A stretch of 64,000 nucleotides of DNA from assembly GCA_037127315.1 (NCBI GenBank), contig JBBBDQ010000347.1, forward strand, positions 2,064,501 through 2,128,500, written 5' to 3'. The DNA comes from Ascarosepion bandense (Eukaryota > Mollusca > Cephalopoda > Sepiida > Sepiidae). The position numbers were made by a program, and so were the translations under genes. The notes under the pieces are model-generated. The model saw nothing but the letters and a program-made list of their open reading frames with translations, ran no database searches and was not told where the DNA came from. Position 1 is the first letter of the stretch. Each line of letters begins with the position of its first letter. This document shows positions 20,166 to 31,067 of this stretch, one piece after another.

Positions 20166-21440
20166 GAAAAATATAGGATACCATTCCTATATCATCTAAT
20201 AATTAACTTAAACGAAAAAATTAAAATTCCACACTCGCAAAATGACTGAAAACCTTTTTAGAAAAACCCGCACCAAGACAAATTTCACAGGTCTCTATGA
20301 AAGTTAAAATCCTAGATTCTGTTTGGATAGGAAATAGCAAACTGATCTCTTAGCGTGATTAATTTGTTTTCACACCTAAAAAATGGGTATACTGTTCGGA
20401 GCAGATCACATGAATAAAATTCACTAGTTAAAAGCGTCGTTTGACTGGTCAAATCAGTCCGAGATAGGAACGGTAATCTAAAGGTCCTCGTCGAAATGTA
20501 AGGAAGAAATTTCAGGACACCGATCCTGGCGTGTCTCGTCGACATTTGTTCTACCTCTTATTCCAATTTTCCTTTCTTCGTCTTCACCTACACACCAAAG
20601 AAAACAAAAACAACAAGATACTTCAACTGACTCCGATAAGTACAATCTCCTTTATTGCTTGACTTTCCTTTTCACTTCTTAGCTGGCCCTAAAAGGGAAA
20701 AGACCACAGACTTTTATTAGCAAAGTTTTTAATCTTTTTACAGGCACATATTCTGCTACGATTGACTATAAGCTCTGAATTTCTGTGGAGCATTTAAATA
20801 CTTACATTCCCCTTTGAACAATTAACTACATACATTTTACCTTTGAACACGTATTTACAAATTTGTTATTCAATTCTATTGTAATATAACAATCTCGCCC
20901 CACCCGAGGAAAGGCTGATGCAAGCGGGGGTGTTTTCCGGTCGTTGAAAGGAACGGATGTTTGTTTGACCTTATTTCCGGCAGTAGCGGAAATGGCTACA
21001 AGAGGCAGACAGAACAGGTGTCTCTGAGAATTACGTGGGCGTGCGTGGGCGAGGCAAAATCCGGAAGTACCGGTTTGGAGATTATAAAAAAGACCTCGGC
21101 GCACGGATTTCACCAGACGACGCAGAGAGAGACAGAGGCAGACGAGAGAGCCAGACCAGACCAGAGGAGCAACAGATACGACCCCCCCGTCAACCCTTAG
21201 AGGCGCGCTCCCTCAACTCTCTGTACCCTAGGCTACACGGTTCATCATCATTAATAAAAATATCACTTGATATATTTTTTATATATACCCGTGTTGTCTG
21301 TTCGTCGATATAACTGGAACCAGCATTCGCTATATAACACTATTAATAAAATTCCACTTATTGTACAAACGGACCACATTTATTCTGCCAACCATTATTT
21401 AGGCCTTCTGAGATTTTAAAATGTGAGAATTGTCGGCTAT
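20166..21440. repeat. Dispersed repeat, copy 1, host of solo LTR
   Basis: Aligns with 36245-37110 in the same orientation: 'cctatatcatctaa', 'ggataggaaata' against 'ggataagaaata', 'cacctaaaaaa', 'gtcgacattt' and, after the LTR, 'cctgctgagattt'-type sequence. Nature unknown; no coding motif seen. Interrupted by 20880-21339. Confidence 0.7.
20880..21339 (+). mobile_element. Solo LTR, 460 bp
   Basis: Starts TGTAATATAACA and ends TATATAACA (short inverted ends TGTWATATA). It is flanked by 4-bp duplications CTAT at 20876-20879 and 21340-21343. G/C-rich against its surroundings, with a TATA-like 'ttataaaa' near 21083 and 'aataaa' near 21253. The paralogous repeat at 36.9-37.0 kb lacks it. Orientation follows the TATA and poly(A) signals. 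The frames on both strands inside it are not genes. Confidence 0.75.
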
Positions 21441-21484
21441 GTTTTTAAGTAGCCTTGTATCCGACATGACGGACACCCATATAA

Positions 21485-21600
21485 AAAGTAAGAAGCGTAT
21501 CTTTGAGAGAAAGATGGAAGAGTGCATTCCAACAAAAAAAAAAAAAAATTAATAGCACATTTGAAAGAACGAAAGAAAGAATATGCATTTGAAAAGAAAA
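21485..21600. repeat. GAAAG satellite, third segment
   Basis: Short purine patch containing 'gagtgcattcc' and 'catttgaaagaac', the satellite's punctuation motif. Confidence 0.65.
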
Positions 21601-22430
21601 CGACGCATCTACCTCCCATTAGCATGGGACAGGCTAGCCTCCCAGAGAGTAAAATACTACGCCTCCTTGGCCTTACACTTTCGGCGGACCTCAAATGGAA
21701 TGACTATATCGAATCCATTGCCAAATCTGCCGCTATGAAAGTCGGCTCCCTGTGCAGGGCCCGGAAGTTTTTCCCACCTGAATCTATTCTGCACATATAC
21801 AAATCTACCATCCGCCCGTGTATTGAATATTGCTGCCATATCTGGTCGGGTGCCCCTGCTGCTCTCCTTGGGCTTCTTGACAAAATACAAAGGAGGATCT
21901 GTAACGTGGTTGATACTAACTTGGCAGACCGGCTGCAGCCGCTCTCTCACCGGCGTGATGTGGCTTCCCTGTGCCCCTTCTACAAGTACTTTCATGGCTT
22001 CTGCTCCGATGAGCTTAGATCACTGGTGCCGCCTAAGCACGAATTTACACGAGATACTAGATTAGCAACTAGGTCCCACCCTTTTACAGTTAAACAAATA
22101 AGATGTAACCGTAAATTCTACTCCAACAGCTTCTTTTCTCGCGCTTCCCGCCTGTGGAACTCCCTTCCACAAGTCTGCTTTCCCGACAGTTACAATCTCC
22201 AGGTGTTTAAATGTAGGGTCAATAGACACCTCCTATCACACTAACTCCCAACTATTCTCAGAACACTCTCATCTACCCAACCCTCATTCTCGGTATCCTT
22301 ACCCGCCTATCACCCACCCTCTGACATTTCCTATATTTAATCATCCTTTCTCCACTCTACGTAGCCCCCTGCGCAGTAGTGGCAGTGACATGCCTTGCTC
22401 GGGGTGAAACGCTTATAAAAAAAAAAACAA
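21597..22430 (+). mobile_element. LINE 3' copy with intact C-terminal frame
   Basis: The best-preserved LINE C-terminus. The frame is open through 22244 and reads LLGLTLSADLKWNDYIESIA, RKFFPPESILHIYKSTIRP, CIEYCCHIWSGAP, DKIQRRICNVVDTNLADRLQ and SRLWNSLPQVCFPDSY, ending in NRHLLSH. This is the region after the reverse-transcriptase palm in CR1/Jockey-like elements. The 3' UTR ends 'ggggtgaaacgcttataaaa' plus an A-run. 5'-truncated at about 21597. Nearly identical to 50.2-50.47 kb, so this subfamily moved recently. Confidence 0.9.
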
Positions 22431-22523
22431 AAAAAAAGACAAAGCACTGAATTTGAAAGAAAGAATAGTAAACGTTGAGGAATGCAAGGATACAAGTAAA
22501 AAATAGAACAAAAAAGTGTATGA

Positions 22524-22563
<40 letters not shown>

Positions 22564-22960
22564 AGGAGAGCATGGTTGAAAGAAATGAATAAAAAAGAAA
22601 TAAAAATAAATACACATGAAATAAAAAAGAGCGAGGAGAACTTTGAAAGAAAGGGGTGAGTTCGAAAGAACGAAAAACGTAAAAATGAAATAAATTACAT
22701 ATATGAAAGAATGAAAGAAAAAGGTAGACTTAAAGAAGAAAATTTAAAAGAAAGAAAAGTATGTTTGAAAGAAAAAATAAGTTCTTGAAAGAGTAAACAG
22801 TGTATACTTGTAAAAAGTACGAAAGAAGGATGTTTGAAAGAAAGATAAAAAAAAGAAAAATATAGAGTAATCGTGGCATAAAAAGTGTAAGAGAAAATAT
22901 TTAAAAGAATGAAAGAAGAAATAAAATATTCATATGAAAAAACTAATATGGATATGAAAG
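22431..22960. repeat. GAAAG satellite, fourth segment
   Basis: Purine-rich sequence resuming after the LINE tail, with a pure GAAA run at about 22523-22563. Confidence 0.75.
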
Positions 22961-23182
22961 GCTAACATTTATATTTAATCTTTTCACTGCAATTAGGATC
23001 ATCAAACGTTTTTACCCTGTCTAGTTAATATACTCATTGTATATGTTACTTGATTGAGTAGGTAGGTGTTTCTCTTTGTTGTTTTGGTTATTGCTGCGCT
23101 TGTTCTAGGTTTTCTCTTGATTAAGTGTATTTATGTCTTTAGAGAAGTTGTCCAGTGGTTCCCAACTCATTTTCGTTTTTTC

Positions 23183-23232
<50 letters not shown>

Positions 23233-23569
23233 AATATAAGAAAAAATAAGGTAGACACGTTATTTCATGGTAAATCGGAAGTGGGGCCTATTTCAGGCGA
23301 ATAAGATTAACAAAAACCTAAAAATATATAAAAAAATAATGTATTTTTATATTTTTATAAAACTTTTATATTTTTTACAAAATGTTTATAATTTTTATAA
23401 AATTTTTATATATGTTTAAAATTTTTATATTTATTTTAGGTCTTTGTGAATCTCATTCGTGTAAAATCCTTTGTACAATAAAGACGGAAGCTGATGATGG
23501 TTCGCATGAAATATACCCCAATTCCAATTTACCATGAAATAACCTGCCTGCCTTAATTTTATATATATA
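22961..23569. other. No gene; (TA)n and TTTTATA repeats
   Basis: (TA)n at about 23187-23227, then degenerate 'attttataaaatttttata' steps near 23340-23440. No gene. Confidence 0.6.
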
Positions 23570-23745
23570 TATAAACACAACTAACCAATTATAAGAAAAG
23601 AGGCCTTCCGTTTCTACACATTCCGTCTGGAGAGACATTGAACTTTCAATGTCGAAAGAAATGTACCTTTGTAACGGATATTTATAAAATATTATGTACA
23701 TGTTCTAAAATATAATTTATAATTAATATTAATAAATATATATTA
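23570..23745 (+). repeat. Dispersed retroposon-like 3' end, copy 1
   Basis: Shares 'tataagaaaagag', the 'gagacatt' region and a terminal 'tgtacatgttctaaa' with 31550-31705. The terminus recurs at 44.4 kb. Each copy runs into A/T-rich or (TA)n sequence. Confidence 0.55.
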
Positions 23746-23751
23746 TATATA

Positions 23752-23872
23752 GCCATCCGCAGACAGATATGTTTCGCTATATCACAGCCCATCAGTACGG
23801 TTAGACATCCGATTGAAACCCGACCGAATTGGCGTCAGTCGGCGATTCTACGTCGGAGCAATGTGTGATATA
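23752..23872 (-). mobile_element. SINE family B, antisense copy
   Basis: Reverse of the family with 'ctgatgagctgtgatac' and 'cagatctgtctgcgga'. It includes the antisense B-box region ('gattgaaaccc'). The (TA)n-like tail precedes it on the plus strand. Confidence 0.75.
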
Positions 23873-23929
23873 CCATGTATACATACGCCAGTAGTTAGAG
23901 TGTTTTAAGTCATTACTGACTGAACGATA

Positions 23930-24290
23930 TATGCAGGGTGATCCCCAAAAAGGTAAACAGTCTCATTCAAATGATCTTTGTTTACAACAATATTGGAACC
24001 CACTAGATTATTAAAGATGCAATCCGTGAATATCTTGAAGAAATACTTTCTGGGAAATGGATTATCCGAAGAGGTCTAATTGATAGGCCTGCACGTTCCA
24101 ATAGATTCGTTTCTTCTTAGAAGTACTCAACGAGAAAGTTTATAGTCGAATACCAAGAAGTGTCAGGGATCTAAAAATTTACATAACAGATGCATTTTAT
24201 GAAATTAATACACAAAGCGACTTGCGCAAAAACGTTTGTGGAACGAGAGGAGTAGACTTCAAACTGTGTATATTATGATGGACAACAACT
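23930..24290 (+). mobile_element. Mariner-superfamily relic
   Basis: A terminal-repeat-like 'cagggtgatccccaaaaagg' at 23935 is followed at about 24010 by transposase C-terminal sequence (AIREYLEEILSGKWIIRRG, LIDRPARS). In related transposases the GRRGPIEWPPRSPDL segment contains the third catalytic acid; it is deleted here. Most of the element is missing. Confidence 0.55.
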
Positions 24291-24451
24291 TTAGCACCTC
24301 TGTTGATAAAATTCAAGCACCATAGTATTATTGTACACAACAAAATTTAATTGCCGATTTAATAAAACTATTCGTAAATATAACTGTATAAAGAATCTCA
24401 AAATAAAAGTTGGCATTTACTTTCCACATAATTTTTAACTAATATATATGC

Positions 24452-24592
24452 TTCCACCGAACGCCCATAGCCCAGGGGTAGAGTCGCCGACTGACGCCAT
24501 TTCGGTAGGGTTTCAATCCTGGGTAAAAAAGCAATCGGAGTCTAACCGTACTGATGAGCTGTGATACGGCGAAACAGATCTGTCTGCGGATG

Positions 24593-24641
<49 letters not shown>
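24452..24641 (+). mobile_element. SINE family B with (TA)n tail
   Basis: Head 'cccatagcccaggggtagag' (A-box-like) and 'gggtttcaatcctgg' (B-box-like). Body 'ctgatgagctgtgatac' and 'tctgtctgcggatgac', then a (TA)n tail from 24596. tRNA-derived SINE. The tail is the microsatellite itself. Confidence 0.85.
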
Positions 24642-24645
<4 letters not shown>

Positions 24646-24695
24646 AGATTATATAATTTAAAAATTATGTGTTTAGTCTAAAAAGTAATGCACAA

Positions 24696-24730
<35 letters not shown>

Positions 24731-26190
24731 ATATGAATATATAAATTAAACGTTCTCTTATGTTGTCGTTTCACGATGGCATTCAATGGAGATAATATAT
24801 ATATTTTAGAAGATCTTATAAAATCCTGATGAGTGTATGCAAATAAAGATACGATGGTAGGCAAAATAAACAAAAAGACGAAAAGCTCAATAGAGCTTCA
24901 GTTATAAAGAGCAGAATGATTATCCAGAATGATATAGTTCTGATGGAATCGTTTCTTCATTAAACTGCTGTTTAATTTATTGACATCTCGGTAGAAAAGC
25001 ACCTTTGTCATATATTATTTGCTGCAGTGTGTAATTTTTTCCAGAAGTGTAACAGCATTGAGCGCCGCAAGCCAGCAAGATTTACAAGAAGAAGAATATT
25101 GTTTCGAAATATCAGTGACTGTAAAAATCCAGGTGCAGGCTTGAGTTTTGTTTTGACGAACAGAATAGTCGAGGTCAGAAAGTATAACCACTCGAGATAT
25201 AAACAAAATGGGGCGGAAATGTCACGTATCTAGCAAGCTCACCTGTATAATAGGTTAGTCAAATCGGAGACAGGGGTGAATGGAAGAAGAATGTAGCATC
25301 TGACTGTCCCTCCTGTGCGCACGTGCCTACCTCCGACCAACTTCTACTCAACGCAAACGAAGTCACAAAAAAAATTAAAATAAATTGCATATGTTTGTAT
25401 ATCTGTGCCGGCGTTTTTATCAACAAAGCGAAAAGATCATTATTTTCGTTCGAGTTTTGTTCTTCGTCGAAATGACATACAAAACATACACCTATCATTT
25501 TTGTTGTTGTTTTTAATCATTACAATCTTATTAATTAACTAAAGTCACTAAAGATTAATACGTGTTAGAGAATATAAGAAAAATACTACTAACGAGGGAT
25601 AACAATTAAAAGAACAGGAATTAAGAAGACAATAGATAACGATAGAGATTACCTCTAATTTTTGAAGATCAAAATTGACTAAATAGCGAGAAGCTGGAAA
25701 AGAATACCTAAAAAAAGTGAAAAAGAAGGAAATGTTACCATAGAACTTACGGTTTTATCTAACCACTTCAATTTTAAAATGATGTGACCTTGCCGTCAAT
25801 CTAGTAAAGCGCTTAATTTTATAAATTATAGGTAACAAAGAAGAAAGTTAATCAGAATAGTTATAATGAAAGTATTTAGAGAATAAATAGTGTTTATCCA
25901 ACTGAGTACTGACCAGCCTCGGTGTTGCTTCAGCTCTGCTAATGGATGATAAATGGCGTTTCAAATGATATTGAGTAAGCAACAATACAATCAAGGATAT
26001 AAATAAACTTAAGGAAAGGGTTTAGTCTGAATTTATAACAAACACCGCTTACAAATATCAAGAAGTGCACAATATTAAAATTAAGTGTAATTTAACTAGA
26101 TGTAAAATCGTTTATTTACAATTAGTTTTTACTTATTTATCGCGACGTATGTTATTGTAAATTTGTCAATAATGAATAGATGTTGTATAA
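24642..26190. other. No gene recognised
   Basis: Contains a further (TA)n at 24698-24727. The two overlapping frames near 25015-25233 and the frame at 25259-25498 carry no motif I recognise. Confidence 0.45.
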
Positions 26191-27291
26191 TCAGTCAGTC
26201 ATTTAAGTGCCAAACGTGATAAACACTTACGCGATCATGTCTTTTTAAAGACATAACTAACTTACGCGGACGATACAGTACTGATTGCGGACACGGAAAG
26301 GAAACTGCAAGATTTCATACAGAAAGTAGCAGTGGAGAGTGACAAGAAGGGACTACAAATAAACTTTAAGAAAACTGAGTGCATGGTCATCAGCAAAAGA
26401 TACAACCCAAAATGCCAAATACAGGTGGGGGGTAACAGAATCAAACAAGTCCAAGAATTTAAGTACCTAGGAAGTGTTCTAACAGGAGATGGAAAGTGCG
26501 ACACGGACATCCGAAGGCGAATTGGCATGGCAAAGGACGCGTTCCAGAAGATGAGCAAAATACTAACACACAGGAAGATCTCAATAGAAACGAAGAAAAG
26601 AGTGCTAGACTGCTACGTGATGTCAGTTCTTCAATACGGCTGTGACTGCTGGATAATATCATCGAAAATGAGGAAAAAACTGGAAGCAGCTGAAATGTGG
26701 TTCTACAGAAGGATGCTACGGATATCGTGGACTGAGCATACAAGCAACGACGAAGTGTTAGAAAGAATGGCAACAAAAGGAAATTGATGCTGAGCATCAG
26801 GAAGAGACAACTGAAGTACCTGGGACATGCAATGAGGAAGGAGAGCCTGGAGAACCTGATACTGACTGGTCAGATAGAAGGAAGGAGAGACAGAGGAAGG
26901 CAGCGGATAACCTATCTGCAGGGTCTGATCAGGTGGATGACGGAACGGGGGTTGCCAGGAGCAACAGGAGCAAACATACTAAGAGCCACAAGGGATAGGG
27001 AGACGTGGAGATCCATGATGGCCTACGTCCTGAAGGGACAGGCCACATAGAAGAAGAAGAACTAATTGAGCAAAACATTTTTCTATTACTATCTGCGTTA
27101 AAGCAGTTAACATCCAAAGCTACAGAATCCAATCTGTCTTGCCTATTTAAGTCATAGCTGGAGGGAGAAACGACGGATTAATACATCTCTCAAATGTATT
27201 TGCGAGTAAGTGAATGCAACGAATTCAACTAGAATTTGAACTCGGCTCTCCAATTTCTAGTTCCGAATCGATATATACTGCACCACAAAGT
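26191..27291 (-). mobile_element. SINE family A split by a LINE
   Basis: Antisense SINE whose 3' part is 26191-26262 and whose 5' part, with the antisense B box (agaatttgaactcgg) and A-box region (atactgcaccacaa), is 27061-27291. The break is the 798-bp LINE at 26263-27060. Confidence 0.85.
26263..27060 (+). mobile_element. RTE-like LINE, 5'-truncated, with tail and TSD
   Basis: Begins exactly at the reverse-transcriptase catalytic motif (YADDTVLIADTERKLQDF) and is open to 26787: KGLQINFKKTECMVISK, EFKYLGSVLTGDGKCDTDIR, WFYRRMLRISWTEHTSNDEV. A one-base frameshift near 26780 moves it to the frame 26784-27050: SIRKRQLKYLGHAMRKESLE, then GATGANILRAT and a stop. The tail is (GAA)n at 27050-27060. 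Flanks 'actaact' (26256-26262) and 'actaatt' (27061-27067) fit a 7-bp target duplication with one change. Young compared with its relatives in this window. Confidence 0.88.
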
Positions 27292-27439
27292 ACATCCACA
27301 TTTACCATGTATTATAATGGACATAAATTTACTAGAAGCGATTGCGAAATCAGAACAGTTTCGATATATTTTCGCTTTCATAAATATATTTATTTCCCTC
27401 AGAAGTTCATTGCTCAAGTCGAAAAATAAAGAAAAAGTA

Positions 27440-27447
27440 ATCAGTTG

Positions 27448-27484
<37 letters not shown>

Positions 27485-27900
27485 ACCCTTTTACTACTTC
27501 AATCGTAGGTGGCGGAGGGCTAAGAGAGGAAGAAACAGACATCCCTCTCCAGATTTGCCTGTTGGTGGAGGTTCTCAGTAAATTAAGACATCCCCCCTTG
27601 TTCTTTGACATCGACCAGCTTTTGAGTTGCTGTTCTCTCTTGTGTTCACCTTTAACAGTGATTTGCAAAATAGTCTTACAGAGGCTGTCATACCCTGTAA
27701 CGTAGCTAAACCATGACATCTTAATAGTGGCGACGAGAGCTTTCTGTTGGCCCACGACACTTATCACATTGCTATATACACGGTCATTGGGTTTGTGCTC
27801 CCAATAGCAGGTGTAAAAGAACTTTATCCAATGTTTGTTCTCGAACGCCTTGATCCTTTTTCCTGCTTCAATCAAGTGTTCAAGCTTTACACCCGTTGAG
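27440..27900 (-). mobile_element. Second RTE/CR1-type LINE C-terminus with (TGA)n tail
   Basis: Minus frame 27441-27875 reads KRIKAFENKHWIKFFYTCYW, EHKPNDRVYSNVISVVG, then GYDSLCKTILQITVKGEHKR. This is the C-terminal region common in invertebrate LINEs but a different family from the 26.3-kb copy. The plus-strand (ATC)n at 27449-27485 is its (TGA)n 3' tail, read as poly-Met in the frame. Small frameshifts. Confidence 0.75.
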
Positions 27901-27944
27901 GATGATGAATATGACTAATTATATATAGAGATTGAATTTGTTAT

Positions 27945-28685
27945 CGAAGATTCTTTTGCTCTTCCATATTTTTTGTTTAATGGCGTATCAATCTCTGTGG
28001 GTTATTCAATGCCAAAAAAGAGGGGTTTAAGATATTTCTTTTCATTTGAGGTTATAGTGAGAAGGTTGATTTAGTCAGATTTTAATGATTTTTTTTCTTT
28101 ATTGTTTTTTTTGTTTTCGAAAACAGATGTCTTCTAGTTTTTTATTAAAAAATGTTTTGCTGAGAATAATTTTTTCCTTCAAAAATGTGTTATGGTAATA
28201 ATTTTTCTTGAAAAATGTATTAATGGTAATATTTTCATTCAAAAATGTATATTTTTCTATAAAAGTCTATTTATATGTATATATTTCTATAAAATAGTAT
28301 TTTTATACTTTCGTAGTGTTTTGACCTCAGTTTGGGGGTTAACTATTTGCTCATAGCTGAGACCCTAAACGGTGCTACCACTCCAGGTCAGGGAGGATTT
28401 AGGAACAACAGCAATTAAGAAGTGGTTCCCTACTTCCCAAAACCTCTCAATCAGAGGGCTTGCTGCTGAATGCAGTTTTCTCTATCATGGCCATCACCCC
28501 CATATCATTTCTTGTTATCATTACTGTGGTTGTGGCGATACATATACATATTTAGCATTGCAAGTGTCACATTTGGCAGGGTTGCACCCTACTATTTGAA
28601 GCTTGTCCCTTTATCCAGTGATTTGCCGTCTACGATGTTGCTGGCACTGGTGTTGCTAGTGCTATTCATGATGAATTTTGATTAA
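27945..28685 (+). repeat. Dispersed repeat D, copy 1
   Basis: Aligns with 59125-59930: 'gagaaggttgattta', 'tgtcttctagtt', 'tttttatactttc' and 'ggtgctaccactccaggtca'. No coding motif that I can identify. It lacks the SINE that interrupts the other copy. Confidence 0.75.
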
Positions 28686-29201
28686 TTTCTGCTGACTTAT
28701 ATTCCAAATGCGCTGGCTTTCACAACTAGTTTTTTTTTAATTATAACAAAAAGTAATTTCTTGTTCATATAATTATTTACCTAAATTTCTAGATGTCACA
28801 ACAATGAAAATTATGAGTCTATTTTTGCGATATGTTACCTATATATTTCTTCGAAAATATAATAATATCAATTCGTGTCTAGTATTTCCTTAATTAATTT
28901 TGAATATCTGTGACAATGTTTTGCAAGACATTCTAGGAAATGTCATTTAAAGCATTCTGCAACTTATTTGACAGGAATTGAACAATTGACTTGACGTATG
29001 GCGTGTCACGGTTGGTGGGCATATTAAATATTTGCGATGTCTTGTGAACTCGGTTACAAAATCTACATATTTTTGAATATCTTGTAAGAATTTTGATGAA
29101 TTAATATTTACTGTTCGACATGAAGTCTATTTAATTTCGTTTTCATGGGATATGTAGATACTTAGATATTCATATAATAAATGAGGTCAGTCTTTAGGGG
29201 A

Positions 29202-29246
<45 letters not shown>

Positions 29247-29348
29247 TGTATATGCAAATAGAAAAAGGTTAAAATGTCACTGTTGCCGTTATGAACATTT
29301 ACCGATCATGGTATATCCAAATTTTTAAAACCATGCCCCCACTCCATA

Positions 29349-29386
<38 letters not shown>

Positions 29387-29530
29387 CGTAAATTAATAAA
29401 TATATATATGACGAAGGTGTACATTTGTATAGAATTATTATACAGGTGTTAATAAAACAGTGCTTAATGTATGATCATAAATATATATTAACACGCTATT
29501 GTAATCATCAGGTTCATATTTCAAGAGTTT

Positions 29531-29579
<49 letters not shown>

Positions 29580-29644
29580 CTTAAGATGATCTGGATATTG
29601 CTGTTAAGCATGAAACAAACTGTCGCTGACAAATGTTGACTTCC

Positions 29645-29701
<57 letters not shown>

Positions 29702-29959
29702 CTAGAATTCTCAGATCAGATATTCATGAGTTTATTACGCTAACCATCATAGTCCTGCATAGATATCGGAAGGTTATTAGGCTGCATTTGTGTATCATAA
29801 AATAGTAGGCCAATGTAGGTTTTTGCTTGTTGTCATTCACTATGGTTAGGTGTCCATCGCAGTAGGTCACTCGGAAATTCTCATCTTGCTCGCTAGCAAT
29901 GTTCTCCAATGAACATTCCCGTTCACGTAGGAGATAGAATTTATGATTTGACATAGATA
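28686..29959. other. No gene; (TA)n tracts
   Basis: AT-rich, with (TA)n tracts at about 29205-29243, 29345-29382, 29537-29576 and 29648-29696. The spurious frame at 29438-29632 reads through one of them. The minus frame 29724-29969 has no recognised motif. Confidence 0.55.
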
Positions 29960-30075
29960 GGCGGGACACGTGTTCGAATTCTAGTTGAATTTATTATGTT
30001 CACTTATCTGCTAGTAACCTTTGAGAAGGTTATTAATCAGATCTCTTCACTTTCAGCTATGGGCAAATAAATAAA
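29960..30075 (+). mobile_element. SINE family A fragment, sense
   Basis: Starts near the B box ('gtgttcgaattctagttg') and continues through 'ttcacttatctgctagtaac' to 'cagctatgggcaaataa'. Both ends missing. Confidence 0.7.
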
Positions 30076-30119
30076 ACTAAGCTATGGCTGTTCCAACAAT
30101 CTAGAAAAAATAATTTAAG

Positions 30120-30640
30120 TACATAACAGTAAAATATTAAAAGCATATAGCAAAAATAACTCCAACGCTCATACCACTCAGCTCCATAAAAAAAAAAAAT
30201 TGTAGCTATAGAAATCCAAACCAATGCCCTATTCCTAATAAATGTTTAACTAAATCCCTGTTATATATGTGTTCGATTTCATCCATGGAGAATCCCAAAA
30301 AGGAAGAAAATTATATCGGAAACAATATTAACTTATTTACAAAGCACTTTTACAATCACCTCTCATCCTTCAATAACAAAGAAAAACAAAACATGACGTC
30401 TCTTTCCAAATACCTTTGAAAGTTAAAAAAACGAAAATAAATCACCTAAAGTTAAATGGAAAATCCTCAAACAAGCAAGAACATCTAAATCAATAAAGGA
30501 ACCATGTTTTTTTTGTCTTTAAGAAAAAATTGAAATCATTAAATACATGAATAGCAACATACTATTAAACTAGAGGCAGGAAACCACAGTAAACTGCAAA
30601 CACATAAAAGAAATAACCTTACAATCATGCTAAAAAATAC
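30120..30640 (+). mobile_element. Penelope-like GIY-YIG endonuclease relic
   Basis: The plus strand reads, with several stops, YRNPNQCPIPNKCLTKSLLY, then ENYIGNNINLFTKHFYNHLS and SFNNKEKQNMTSLSKYL, then a decayed CFLCLKEKLE-type segment and Asn/Lys/Cys/His residues. The order (CPL-KC, YIG, R-or-K-NH-SF, LSKY, C-LC, LN-R, KC-H) is the GIY-YIG C-terminal domain as I know it from Penelope-like retroelements. No upstream RT was found. Confidence 0.6.
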
Positions 30641-30833
30641 TACAAAATCCAAAATTGGGACCCCTTAGAGACGATATCAATCCATAACCGAAACAGCAGA
30701 AAGAACAGCTAATTGGTTATGGATCAAAAGAGAGAGTGCCTGGATTCCAAATTGTTAGCTAAAATTCCCCGAAATTCTGCGTCTAAAGTAATGTTTCGGA
30801 CGAGCTCATGTGCGGTTCGCCTCTAAATAGAAA

Positions 30834-31067
30834 GTGGCTCTGACTGTCGCCGATCGGAAGCATTTGCATGGTTTTGTATCGGGCCTAAATGTAATTTTCC
30901 AGTGTCTGAAAGCGCTTATCGACGGTGGGCCGCAGGCTAATCATCTCTGGTCGAGTCGGCGCGGCGAGTGGGGTATGATGTTGAAAGACTCGAAACCCCC
31001 TAGTGATCCTCGCGATGACATCACTGACGACACCTCTAGCGCCCCACATTACGGTGCGTATGTTTGA
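30834..31067 (+). other. G/C-rich island of unknown nature
   Basis: An open frame of 77 codons from 30834 in sequence clearly richer in G/C than its surroundings. The translated product (RRGEWGMMLKDSKPPSDPRD, then DITDDTSSAP) has no motif I recognise. It could be part of an unlisted SINE or another repeat, or an exon. It has no second copy in the window. Confidence 0.35.

Noticed and set aside
20826..21313. Overlapping frames on both strands in G/C-rich DNA
   Set aside because: They lie in the solo LTR, where composition explains long frames.
24452..24530. Possible tRNA gene in SINE B head
   Set aside because: A/B-box-like words only, recurrent with the SINE body and (TA)n tail.
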